From assembly GCF_003226325.1 (NCBI RefSeq), contig NZ_PDOD01000001.1, positions 62,001 to 126,000 on the forward strand: 64,000 nucleotides of DNA, given 5' to 3'. Position 1 is the first letter of the stretch. Each line of letters begins with the position of its first letter. This stretch comes from Salipaludibacillus keqinensis. Its GTDB lineage: Bacteria > Bacillota > Bacilli > Bacillales > Salisediminibacteriaceae. The notes beneath the pieces are model-generated. The model ran no database searches. It was not told the origin of the DNA and was given only the letters and a program-made list of their open reading frames with translations. Both the position numbers and the translations under genes were made by a program. Positions 21,920-29,505 of this stretch are shown here, one piece after another.

Positions 21920-23107
21920 ATGAAAAAAACATTAATCATTATATTAATTATTCAATTTCTTGTATATGCAGGGTTCGGAATGGTTATACCTGTTTTGCCT
22001 GAAGTGGTAACAGATGTAAGTGGCCGCGCCGGGCATATCGGAGGCTTACTTGCTATTTATTCATTGGTTTCTTTCTTAACTTCCCCTACTTGGGGACATT
22101 GGGCAGATCGCTATGGAAGACGTAAGATCCTTATGTTTGGGTTATTTGGATATGCAATTGGTTTTATTTTATTCGGAATTTATTTAGATTCATTAACGAT
22201 GATGTACATATCAAGAGCTTTGAGTGGTGTGTTTGCTGGCGCTTTATATGCAGCCGCCATGTCAACGATTTCAGATATATCTGATGATAAAACTAGAAAT
22301 CGTAATTTAGGTTTGGTAGGAATGGCAATAGGTGTTGGTTTCATTTTCGGTCCAGCTTCTGGTGGTCTTCTAAGTGTGTTCGGATACGAAGTACCATTCT
22401 TTTTGGCTGGTGGGATAATGCTAGCTCTTGTACCTTTTGCTTGGAAAAATTTAGATGATCATCACTGGGTGAGGGTAGAAGCAGACCCCCATCGACGTTG
22501 GTTTCCTTCTCTGTCCATTCCTTCAGGAAGCACTTTGAAAATATTACTCGTTATGAGTTTTAGTGCTTCATTTTTACTAGCGGGGCTTGAGAGTGTCTTT
22601 CAAATATACGGAATCGATACGATTAATATGACACCAACTGAAATGGGAACACTCTTCTTCATTAGCGGGATTATTTTAGCGCTTGTTCAAGGAGGATTGC
22701 TGAGAAAAGTCAAGACTGGGACGGAATATCGTTGGATTATTGTAGGTCAAATAGCATCAGGTCTTGCTTTCTTGTTTATGGCAATTATATTTAATCTTGC
22801 TTTAGCGACGCTGTATATTATCTTGTTCGTGGTAGGTAATGCGGTCATTCGTACGTTATCTCTTTCTTTAATAACACGTGCCAGTGGTAATCGATCTGGG
22901 TACGCATCTGGATTGCAATTTTCAGCAGACAGTATGGGAAGGATTTTAGGGCCGCTTATATTTGCTTTTCTTTATGATCTTCAAGGTGGACAATTGTTCT
23001 ATATCGCCTTTGGAGTTTCCATGTTGTTTGTCTTATTTATGGTTCTCAACGCGCACAAGTTAAGAGTTAGTTCTTTACAAGAACCTAAAATTAAGCAAGA
23101 ATCATAG
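21920..23107 (+). CDS. MFS transporter, drug:H+ antiporter-like (DHA1)
   Basis: A 395-aa, 12-helix major facilitator. The loop between helices 2 and 3 reads GHWADRYGRRKILMFG, the classic MFS motif A. The helix-5 antiporter motif C region reads GVGFIFGPASGGLLS. These point to an efflux antiporter of the TetA/multidrug branch rather than an importer; the substrate is unknown. Ribosome-binding-site candidates lie 7 and 15 bases upstream. A terminator follows, so it is transcribed alone. Confidence 0.85.
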   Translation: MKKTLIIILIIQFLVYAGFGMVIPVLPEVVTDVSGRAGHIGGLLAIYSLVSFLTSPTWGHWADRYGRRKILMFGLFGYAIGFILFGIYLDSLTMMYISRALSGVFAGALYAAAMSTISDISDDKTRNRNLGLVGMAIGVGFIFGPASGGLLSVFGYEVPFFLAGGIMLALVPFAWKNLDDHHWVRVEADPHRRWFPSLSIPSGSTLKILLVMSFSASFLLAGLESVFQIYGIDTINMTPTEMGTLFFISGIILALVQGGLLRKVKTGTEYRWIIVGQIASGLAFLFMAIIFNLALATLYIILFVVGNAVIRTLSLSLITRASGNRSGYASGLQFSADSMGRILGPLIFAFLYDLQGGQLFYIAFGVSMLFVLFMVLNAHKLRVSSLQEPKIKQES

Positions 23108-23119
23108 TTTTACTTGAAG

Positions 23120-23157
23120 AAAGGGAAAACTTTATTAAAGGAGTTTTCCCTTTTTTG
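23120..23157 (+). terminator. Terminator of the MFS gene
   Basis: AAGGGAAAACT pairs with AGTTTTCCCTT, followed by a T run. Confidence 0.85.
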
Positions 23158-23199
23158 TTGAACTAATCATACGTACGAACCTAAAGGAGGATTCATGGT

Positions 23200-24120
23200 A
23201 TGAGAATGTTAGTGTTAGGTGCTGGTGCCACAGGAGGATACTTTGGAGGAAGGCTATTGGAAAAGGGAGAAGATGTGACGTTTCTCGTTCGGGAAAAACG
23301 TGAGCAACAGCTAAAGAAGCGCGGACTTATCATTAAAAGTGTTCATGGGGATGTAACCTTAAATCCTAAAACGTTAAGAGCAGGCAGGGGAGAAGATGAT
23401 CCTTTTGATGTCGTGTTTATCGCAACGAAATCCTATCATCTCACAGAGGCGATGGAAACAGTGTTACCTTACGTTCGTGACTATACTTTAGTAATCCCTA
23501 TATTAAACGGAATGGAACATATAGAACAATTGTATTCTTACTTTTCAAAAGAGCAAGTAATTGGTGGCCTATGTTTTATTGAATCAACATTGAATGAACA
23601 CGGTGATATTATTCAAACGAGTCCAACTCATGAACTAGTGTATGGTGAGTGGGCAGGGAAAGATACAAACAGAATGAACCAGTTAAAAGAATGTTTATCA
23701 GGGACGAAAGCGACGTTTCGGCTTAGTGGTCAAATTCAACAAGATATGTGGCACAAATATTTGTTCATCACTACGTTATCAGGGATCACTTCGCTAATGC
23801 GATCATCTATTGGTCCTATTAGAGACACGTTAGAAGGGAGAACGTATATACAGCAATTATTTGAAGAAGTAAGATTAACTATGGTTCAGGCGGGGGCTCC
23901 AATTGGTGCAGGCATAGTTGAAAAACAGATGGAGCTAATAGAACGATCAGATTTTCAAATGAAATCTTCCATGCTCCGTGATATTGAAAAGGGTGATCGA
24001 ATTGAAGTGGATCATTTGCAAGGATATTTAATACGATTAGCAGAAAAATCAGGAGTGGAGACTCCTTTATTAAAGTTAATATATCATCATCTAAAAGTAT
24101 ATGAAAAAAATCTTGCTTAA
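23200..24120 (+). CDS. panE: 2-dehydropantoate 2-reductase
   Basis: Reduces ketopantoate to pantoate with NADPH in coenzyme A synthesis. The N-terminal Rossmann motif is GAGATGGYFGGRL, the middle has FIATKSYHLTEA and PILNGMEHIEQL, and the C-terminal ApbA/PanE helical domain follows (about residues 180-300). At 306 aa the length is typical. AAAGGAGG lies 9 bases before the ATG. Bacillaceae often carry more than one PanE paralogue, so its specificity for ketopantoate is likely but not proven. Confidence 0.88.
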   Translation: MRMLVLGAGATGGYFGGRLLEKGEDVTFLVREKREQQLKKRGLIIKSVHGDVTLNPKTLRAGRGEDDPFDVVFIATKSYHLTEAMETVLPYVRDYTLVIPILNGMEHIEQLYSYFSKEQVIGGLCFIESTLNEHGDIIQTSPTHELVYGEWAGKDTNRMNQLKECLSGTKATFRLSGQIQQDMWHKYLFITTLSGITSLMRSSIGPIRDTLEGRTYIQQLFEEVRLTMVQAGAPIGAGIVEKQMELIERSDFQMKSSMLRDIEKGDRIEVDHLQGYLIRLAEKSGVETPLLKLIYHHLKVYEKNLA

Positions 24121-24130
24121 CAATCAATAA

Positions 24131-24166
24131 AAACAAGGTATCTCATCCCATGAGATACCTTGTTTG
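24131..24166. terminator. Bidirectional terminator between panE and the 3D-domain gene
   Basis: A near-perfect stem of about 15 bp, AACAAGGTATCTCAT against ATGAGATACCTTGTT, with A/T runs on both sides. Confidence 0.88.
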
Positions 24167-24171
24167 CTTAA

Positions 24172-25278
24172 TTATGGTGTTTCTACTACTGTTACCTCTA
24201 CATCTTTTCGACCAAATTCAAATGCTTCGTCTTTTGTAGCAACGTGCAAGTCAATACGGTTTCCTTGAATAGCGCCACCGATGTCTCCTGCAATAGCACG
24301 TCCGTATCCTTCAACTTCAACGATAGATCCTAAAGGAATAACATCTGGGTCAACAGCAACAACTTTCTTGTTAGGGTTATTTCTTAGGTCAATTCCTGTA
24401 TAAGTGATTCCAGAACAACCGTCACAATAAGCTGTATAAGCAGTCGCTTCTAAAGTCATTGTAGTTTCTGCATCATTACTGGAAGAGGAAGCTTGTTCTT
24501 CAGTTTCATTGCTCTCGCTTGAAGAAGATTCTTCTTGAGATGACTCTTCAGCTGATTGATCTGCTTCACTAGATTCTTCGGCTGGTTCTGAACTGCTTGA
24601 TTCTTCAGCTGGTTCTGAACTGCTTGATTCTTCAGCTGGTTCAGAGCTGTCAGTAGACTCATTTGATTCTTCAGCTGGTTCACTAGCTTGTTCAGTAGAA
24701 GATTCTACTTGAGCTTCTGGAGCTGAAATATTTGGGTTGTATCTGCTTGTCATATCATGTAAAGCAGAGTAAGTATGTGGTCCGGCAACCCCTTCTTCGT
24801 CTTCAACGGATTCGTCGTTTTGGAAGTTGATTAACGCTTCTTCCGTTATAGGACCAAATTTGCTGTCTAGGTCGTAATTATAATAGCCTAGCTCAGCTAG
24901 ATCTTCTTGAAGAGCTAACACTAGTTCACTTTCATCTCCTCTTTCAAGTCCTGTTAAAGCTCCAACAGTTTGAATTCCGGCAAGTCCATCAACTAATAAG
25001 TCGTACTCTTCTTGGAACTCAGTCACGGCATCAGTTGTTGCTTGATCATACTCTTGGCTCCACTCGCCAGCTTCTTGACTAAGGAAATCATTTTCTTCTA
25101 ATAATTCCTTAAGCTCGACGACGTGTTGATCTGTTTTTCCATTATATAGTAGCTTCTCACCAAATTCTTTGTCTTTTTCTGCCGCACCTACTTGTGAGCC
25201 TGAAAATAAAATAGCACCTGCAACAATTGCTGATACACCGAATCGCTGAAGCGATCTGTTTGATTTGTTTGTTTTCAT
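24172..25278 (-). CDS. Secreted cell-wall protein: two PG-binding domains, Ser/Glu linker, 3D domain
   Basis: A 368-aa exported protein. Residues 1-33 are a signal peptide ending VGAA. Two PG_binding_1 domains follow (about 42-105 and 108-168). Next is a low-complexity acidic linker (about 178-262) rich in Ser, Glu, Pro and Ala, and a C-terminal 3D domain with VDPDVIPLGS and GDIGGAIQGNRIDL, the aspartates that name the fold. 3D domains occur in MltA-like muralytic enzymes and in stationary-phase wall proteins such as YocH, so peptidoglycan cleavage or remodelling is likely. I start at 25278, where AAAGGAGG lies 11 bases upstream. The longer frame to 25350 is leader. Confidence 0.88.
   Translation of the reverse strand: MKTNKSNRSLQRFGVSAIVAGAILFSGSQVGAAEKDKEFGEKLLYNGKTDQHVVELKELLEENDFLSQEAGEWSQEYDQATTDAVTEFQEEYDLLVDGLAGIQTVGALTGLERGDESELVLALQEDLAELGYYNYDLDSKFGPITEEALINFQNDESVEDEEGVAGPHTYSALHDMTSRYNPNISAPEAQVESSTEQASEPAEESNESTDSSEPAEESSSSEPAEESSSSEPAEESSEADQSAEESSQEESSSSESNETEEQASSSSNDAETTMTLEATAYTAYCDGCSGITYTGIDLRNNPNKKVVAVDPDVIPLGSIVEVEGYGRAIAGDIGGAIQGNRIDLHVATKDEAFEFGRKDVEVTVVETP
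24572..24652. repeat. Three tandem 27-bp units inside the linker of the 3D protein
   Basis: Units at 24572-24598, 24599-24625 and 24626-24652 each encode nine residues of the Ser-Glu-Pro-Ala-Glu type. The first two differ by one base and the third has diverged at its end. This suggests recent slippage or unequal exchange lengthening the surface linker. Confidence 0.85.
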
Positions 25279-25288
25279 AAAATGAAAA

Positions 25289-25345
25289 CCTCCTTTGTGA
25301 TTCCTTAGTTCAACGTGACCAATCGTATCAACCAAAACACAAAGG
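25289..25345 (-). promoter_or_regulatory. Inverted repeat that can mask the ribosome-binding site of the 3D gene
   Basis: CCTTTGTG (25338-25345 read on the minus strand) is perfectly complementary to CACAAAGG (25292-25299), which overlaps the AAAGGAGG ribosome-binding site at 25289-25296. The loop is about 38 bases. Folding would block translation initiation. Confidence 0.45.
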
Positions 25346-25390
25346 ATCAACCATTTAGATTTTATTTAATGTTAGGAAAAGAGATTGTCA

Positions 25391-25987
25391 TTATCTGAAA
25401 TCTTTTTGTAATTTATTAGAGATTCTTTCATGATTGGGCTCATCTGTTGTATTTTGAATGTTACGCCATTCATGTTCAAGGATACTCATTTCATACATTC
25501 CCCAATAGTGGGCATCTACACGTCTGAAGTCTCTGAAATACCCTTCTTCTTTAAATCCATAAGTCTCATAAATCTGTTTAGCATGAGTGTTATTATCAAA
25601 GACACCTAATGTAACACGATGTAAGTGAAGTGTTTCAAACGCATATTGGAGAACTTGATTAATGATGAGAGGGGTTAATCTCTTTCCCCTGTCTCTCTCT
25701 TCCCCAATCAATAATTTCCCCAATCTGGCAGAACGGTGGTTGTAATCTACTTTTCTTAAAGCGACATGACCTATAGGACGTTTGCTGTTCGATTCTATAA
25801 CTGTAAAAATATACGACTCACTGTCTTTACGGTTGGCTCCAAGTATGTATTTTTCTAACTGCTTATCTGTTAATGGATATTCGAATGTCACTCCGCCCCA
25901 TTTCATTAAAAAGACGGGAGACGTTTGGTTTAACCATTTTTTAAGTATAGGAAATTGTTCTTTTGTAAAAGGGATAAGTTGGATCAT
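25391..25987 (-). CDS. GNAT N-acetyltransferase, RimJ/RimL-like
   Basis: A 198-aa acetyl-CoA-dependent acetyltransferase. The acetyl-CoA site appears in ARLGKLLIGEERDRGKRLTP, where the usual Gly-rich Q/R-x-x-G-x-G/A loop is degenerate (RDRGKRL). LHRVTLGVFDNNTHAKQIYE and YGFKEEGYFRD are typical of motif B. The substrate is unknown. The ATG at 25987 has GAGGTG 5 bases upstream; the GTG two codons earlier overlaps it. It is divergent from the 53-aa membrane gene and shares with it a region containing an 18-bp palindrome. Confidence 0.82.
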   Translation of the reverse strand: MIQLIPFTKEQFPILKKWLNQTSPVFLMKWGGVTFEYPLTDKQLEKYILGANRKDSESYIFTVIESNSKRPIGHVALRKVDYNHRSARLGKLLIGEERDRGKRLTPLIINQVLQYAFETLHLHRVTLGVFDNNTHAKQIYETYGFKEEGYFRDFRRVDAHYWGMYEMSILEHEWRNIQNTTDEPNHERISNKLQKDFR

Positions 25988-26033
25988 GACCACACCTCGT
26001 ATTCATTCGTAGTAAACAAATGCTGTTTCTAAT

Positions 26034-26063
26034 TTGAGTACTTTTTTCTATCTTTCATAACAT
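26034..26063 (+). promoter_or_regulatory. Predicted promoter of the 53-aa membrane protein gene
   Basis: TTGAGT (26034-26039), an 18-base spacer, then TAACAT (26058-26063). The expected transcription start falls inside the adjacent palindrome. Confidence 0.4.
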
Positions 26064-26079
26064 CGTAGTATACTACGAT
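26062..26079. promoter_or_regulatory. 18-bp perfect palindrome, probable operator
   Basis: The sequence is ATCGTAGTATACTACGAT, two abutting CGTAGTA half-sites. A further CGTAGTA half-site lies at 26008-26014 in the same divergent gap. The dimeric regulator that would bind is not encoded next to it. Confidence 0.55.
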
Positions 26080-26151
26080 TATAAACGAATGATTACATAG
26101 TAGGAACTAAAGTAAGCAGACAGAGACTGAATAAAGAAAGAGGAGGTATAA

Positions 26152-26313
26152 ATGAAAATAAAGGGAAGAATTGTATTAAGCACTATTTGTTTTTTACTTA
26201 TCTTCGCAGGACCTGTTGCGAGAGGGGCTGGCTATGGTTCGCTATGGTTTTATCTCGTGAGCTTTTTAGGATTAGCGGGATTAATCGTGCTAGACAGGCG
26301 ATCCAAGAATTGA
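26152..26313 (+). CDS. Small membrane protein, 53 aa, unknown function
   Basis: Two predicted membrane helices (about residues 7-22 and 30-47) are joined by a short Gly/Arg-containing loop and followed by a basic tail (DRRSKN). The ribosome-binding site AGAGGAGG lies 6 bases before the ATG and is very strong. A promoter and palindromic operator lie upstream. I do not recognise the family. The remaining gap to the helicase remnant (26314-26499) contains only a weak CTTCCA/TGGAAG hairpin and no gene. Confidence 0.65.
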   Translation: MKIKGRIVLSTICFLLIFAGPVARGAGYGSLWFYLVSFLGLAGLIVLDRRSKN

Positions 26314-26499
26314 GAGACAATATAGAAGATTATCGATTTCTAATAGGGATACTCTTTTAACAATTATTATGTAGAAAAGATTGATTCACACCTTCCAACA
26401 GTTGAACAGTGGAAGGAAATATTGATATGATCATTCTTGTTATAGGACATTTTCGTGGTAGTTTGTGGATGCAAAATTGCATCAAGATTACCAATTTGA

Positions 26500-26793
26500 G
26501 ATAATATAGAGGAACTGGATCATTTGAGAAAGAACTGTTGAAGGAAACGGGGTTATTTGTTCAAAGGTTAAGTGATGCAGATGCAGTATATGAGTCCCGC
26601 TTAGTGATTGTTCCATTTATTGAAAGGGCTAGAGTTTGATGTTGTATTCATCGCAATGATAGTGGAAGAATATACATTTAACGAAATAGATGTGAAGTTA
26701 CTATACGTTTCAATGACAAGGGCTTTGCATCGATTGTTTATGTTTTCAGAGAAAAACCATCACGAGCTTGTAGAAAAGATAGCCTGTGAATAA
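26500..26793 (+). pseudogene. Remnant of a UvrD/HelD-like superfamily 1 helicase C-terminus
   Basis: Two overlapping frames together recreate the last conserved motifs of a HelD-type helicase. The first, in frame with FEKELLKETGLFVQRLSDAD, runs to LVIVPFI near 26623. A +1 shift then gives LLKGLEFDVVFI (motif V region) and LLYVSMTRALHRLFMFS (motif VI). The first part has no start codon or ribosome-binding site, and the helicase N-terminal 80-90% is absent. This is a decayed C-terminal fragment, not an active enzyme. A weak terminator follows. Confidence 0.75.
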
Positions 26794-26821
26794 AATTGAG
26801 TGCAGCTATAAAAAGAGGCTG

Positions 26822-26845
26822 AAAGTCGTGAACGGACTTTTTTAA
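26822..26845 (+). terminator. Short terminator after the helicase remnant
   Basis: AAAGTC and GACTTT pair around a 7-base loop and are followed by TTTT. Confidence 0.5.
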
Positions 26846-26890
26846 AATCACCATATTAACGATAAAGCCTAATAAAAAGGAGACTGCAAT

Positions 26891-27661
26891 ATGATTCAAC
26901 GAAAATCTGAACGAGAAATTGAGCTAATGAAAGAAGCAGGTAAGTTGGTTGCCAGCATTCACCGAAAATTAGCATCAATGGTAAAACCGGGAGTGACCAC
27001 GCAGGAACTTAATGACTTTGTAGAAAAAACGCTTAAAAAGCATGGAGCAAAACCTGCTCAAAAAGGCTACCATGGCTATGCCTTTGCTACGTGCGCATCC
27101 ATTAATGATGAGATATGCCACGGCTTTCCCCGAAAAGAACCGTTAAAAGAAGGAGATCTTGTGACGATGGATTTCGTCGTGGATTTAAACGGTGGTTTAG
27201 CGGATTCAGCCTGGACTTACGCTGTAGGAGAAATATCTGAAGACATTAAGGAATTAAACACTGTTACAGAACAATCTCTATACAAGGGGATTGAGCAAGC
27301 AGTCGCTGGTAACAGAGTGGGAGACATTGGTGCAGCCATTCAATCCTTTGTTGAACCTTACGGATATGGGATTGTTCGTGATTTTGCTGGTCATGGAATT
27401 GGACCGACCATACATGAAGAACCAAATATTCCCCATTTTGGAAAAGCAGGAAAAGGGCAGCGTCTAAAAGAAGGCATGGTCATTACGATCGAACCCATGA
27501 TCAATTTAGGAGTGTGGCAATCTAAAATGGATGACAATGGCTGGACGGCTCGCACACAAGATGGCTCCATTTCCAGTCAATATGAACACACGCTTGTTAT
27601 TACAAAAGGGAAACCAATTATCACAACAGATCAAAATCAAGAAGGCCTTTTAGATCTTTAG
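26891..27661 (+). CDS. map: Methionine aminopeptidase, type I
   Basis: Removes the initiator methionine from nascent proteins. A 256-aa pita-bread fold with the metal ligands in TMDFVVDLNGGLADSAWTY (two Asp), RDFAGHGIGPTIHEEPNIPH (His, with nearby catalytic His), TIEPMI (Glu) and SSQYEHTLVI (Glu). It stands alone with its own terminator rather than in the ribosomal-protein operon. It is therefore probably the second, YflG-like paralogue found in Bacillus; a second map gene should lie elsewhere in the genome. Confidence 0.93.
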   Translation: MIQRKSEREIELMKEAGKLVASIHRKLASMVKPGVTTQELNDFVEKTLKKHGAKPAQKGYHGYAFATCASINDEICHGFPRKEPLKEGDLVTMDFVVDLNGGLADSAWTYAVGEISEDIKELNTVTEQSLYKGIEQAVAGNRVGDIGAAIQSFVEPYGYGIVRDFAGHGIGPTIHEEPNIPHFGKAGKGQRLKEGMVITIEPMINLGVWQSKMDDNGWTARTQDGSISSQYEHTLVITKGKPIITTDQNQEGLLDL

Positions 27662-27670
27662 CATAGGCTC

Positions 27671-27700
27671 AAAAACACCCTAATTATAGGGTGTTTTTTT
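27671..27700 (+). terminator. Terminator of map
   Basis: ACACCCTA and TAGGGTGT pair around ATTA, followed by T7. Confidence 0.88.
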
Positions 27701-27845
27701 GTTTCCATTCATGAAACACCGCTTTAATAAATCGGTTGTAATAAAGATGGAAGATCGAAAAAACACCGGTTTCTAAAATAGGCAAGCACCATGGTTTTTA
27801 GACAATCATAGGCTGTAGAGAGAAGAGTAGAAAGGAGAGAACGTT

Positions 27846-28343
27846 GTGCATGATAATCAACGAATACTAAACTGGTTACTTCCTTCACAACCTAATCAGC
27901 CACCACAAGGTTATGGAGGGTTTGGATCATTATTCGGTTTTGGTCCTGGACCTGGCCCAGGTGGTCCGCCACCAGGGCCACCTGGTCAACCTGGATTTCC
28001 TCCAGGATCTGGCCCAGGAGGATTCGGACCACCCGGAGGGCCACCTGGAGGACCCCCAGGAGGCCAACAAGGTCCGCCACCGGGACCACCACCTAGTTCG
28101 CCCCCTCTTTCGGCCTATGGCGGCCCGGAAGGTATAGGTACATTTGCTGTAGATCCTGGGGCTTTTAGAGGGTGTTTATATCGTTATACGTATGTTCGAT
28201 TAAACGATGGCCGTCGTTTTTGGTTCTGGCCTACTTTTATTGGGCGCACATCCGTAGCAGGCTATCGCTGGAGACCACGGCAATTCAGATGGGTGTATAT
28301 GGGCATTGATACGAGTACGATTCGTTCCTTTCAGTGCCGATAG
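27846..28343 (+). CDS. Collagen-like Gly/Pro-rich protein with conserved aromatic C-terminal domain
   Basis: A 165-aa protein in two parts. After a short N-terminus (HDNQRILNWLLP), residues about 15-95 are Gly-, Pro- and Gln-rich with many G-P-x/P-G-x steps. Residues about 100-165 form a compact Trp/Phe/Tyr/Arg-rich domain with two Cys (FRGCLYRYTYVRLNDGRRFW and a final SFQCR). I recall similar C-terminal domains in Bacillus spp. annotated only as hypothetical, sometimes misnamed transporter. No signal peptide is visible. A spore-surface role is possible but unproven. The start is GTG with AAAGGAG 8 bases upstream. The repeat stretch is much richer in G+C than its surroundings. Confidence 0.75.
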   Translation: MHDNQRILNWLLPSQPNQPPQGYGGFGSLFGFGPGPGPGGPPPGPPGQPGFPPGSGPGGFGPPGGPPGGPPGGQQGPPPGPPPSSPPLSAYGGPEGIGTFAVDPGAFRGCLYRYTYVRLNDGRRFWFWPTFIGRTSVAGYRWRPRQFRWVYMGIDTSTIRSFQCR

Positions 28344-28360
28344 ATAAAATAACTAAAATG

Positions 28361-28396
28361 AACCATCCTTTTACTTATAAAGAAGGATGGTTTTTC
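28361..28396 (+). terminator. Terminator of the collagen-like gene
   Basis: AACCATCCTT and AAGGATGGTT form a perfect 10-bp stem followed by T5. Confidence 0.88.
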
Positions 28397-28547
28397 GCAA
28401 TATAAGAATATATTTTCCTTCACCTCGATAAGTACATTTGCAAGTGTATCAAAAATAATTCATATTTTTATAAAAAGTAGGTTTACCAATGAGGGATTCG
28501 TGGTATGAGAACGTGAAAATATAATTAATGATTTTGGAGGGTAAAAA

Positions 28548-29390
28548 ATGGATTATCTCATTACTATTGGTGAAAGCCTAATTAAAAATAAACATAAGTT
28601 AGCAAACGAGATTAAAGAATTATATTATGCGGAGAATCCGAGCCACGCACAAGGCCAAGGCCTCTCGGAAGAAGAATCAGACCGGTACACTGTTGAATTT
28701 ATACATAAGATAGGACAATCATTAGTAGAGGAACATCAGAACGACCTAAAATCGATGGTTCAATGGGGCAAACAATTCGGAAAAATTTCAGTTGAATCTG
28801 GTATTCCTGCAGATCGGACGATGCGTGCTCTCCCTTATTTACGAAAAGTATTATTTGAATTTATTCGTTCTCACTTCAGAAACAGCTCGGCTACTTTTGA
28901 TGATTATTTCAAAGTGGCAGATACAGTTAATCCTTTCATCGATCAAACGGTTTATGCATTTACTCAAGCTTACGTTGAGTACAATGCTGAGACTTTTCGA
29001 CAAGCAAAAAGTGAATTAATGGAGTTGTCCGTTCCCGTTGTGCCTCTAACAAAAGAAGTGGCAATCTTACCAATCATTGGAACTATAGACACTTATCGGT
29101 CAAAGGAGATGCTCGATCAATCTCTTAACAGAGGAAGAGAATTGGAATTATCATATCTTATTGTGGATCTTTCTGGTGTTCATATGATTGACACAGCGAT
29201 CGCTCACAACCTTTTCCAGTTGAATGATGCTTTACGTGTGATCGGTGTCACAGCTATATTTTCTGGATTAAGACCTGAACTTGCCCAGACCATTGTGAAC
29301 CTTGGTATTACTTTTGATCAAATGAAAGTTGTAAGAAGTTTAGACCAGGCATTGAAAATGACCGGACTTGTGATTGAAGTAAATGAATGA
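28548..29390 (+). CDS. RsbR family stressosome protein
   Basis: A 280-aa protein with an N-terminal all-helical RsbR non-haem-globin-like sensor domain (about 1-155) and a C-terminal STAS domain (about 165-275). Both threonines phosphorylated by RsbT in B. subtilis RsbRA have counterparts: T182 (GTIDTYRS) and T216 (VHMIDTAIAH). RsbR paralogues build the stressosome with RsbS and gate RsbT release to activate SigB. None of the rsb partners is adjacent, so this is an orphan RsbR-type input subunit. TTGGAGGG precedes the ATG, and a terminator follows. Confidence 0.88.
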   Translation: MDYLITIGESLIKNKHKLANEIKELYYAENPSHAQGQGLSEEESDRYTVEFIHKIGQSLVEEHQNDLKSMVQWGKQFGKISVESGIPADRTMRALPYLRKVLFEFIRSHFRNSSATFDDYFKVADTVNPFIDQTVYAFTQAYVEYNAETFRQAKSELMELSVPVVPLTKEVAILPIIGTIDTYRSKEMLDQSLNRGRELELSYLIVDLSGVHMIDTAIAHNLFQLNDALRVIGVTAIFSGLRPELAQTIVNLGITFDQMKVVRSLDQALKMTGLVIEVNE

Positions 29391-29449
29391 ATGTTTGATT
29401 ATTGAAAATATTTCTAAAGAGTCCATATATTGTTCACTGGTAATAATTT

Positions 29450-29476
29450 CCCCTTCCTCCAAAGGGGTTTTTTTTA
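29450..29476 (+). terminator. Terminator of the RsbR-like gene
   Basis: CCCCTT and AAGGGG pair around a 6-base loop, followed by T8. Confidence 0.85.
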
Positions 29477-29505
29477 TGGCATAATGGTCGGCATGGAGGT
29501 GTTTC

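Noticed and set aside
24560-24660. Short direct repeats, considered as CRISPR-like
   Set aside because: The units are contiguous, in frame and without spacers, and encode the protein linker.
24456-24683. 75-codon frame with Asn-Gln-Leu-Lys repeats
   Set aside because: An alternative frame of the 27-bp repeats in the 3D protein linker.
27892-28137. Open frames in other registers of the collagen-like gene, on both strands
   Set aside because: They arise from the G/C-rich repeat composition. The GTG frame at 27846 has the ribosome-binding site and the ordered C-terminal domain.
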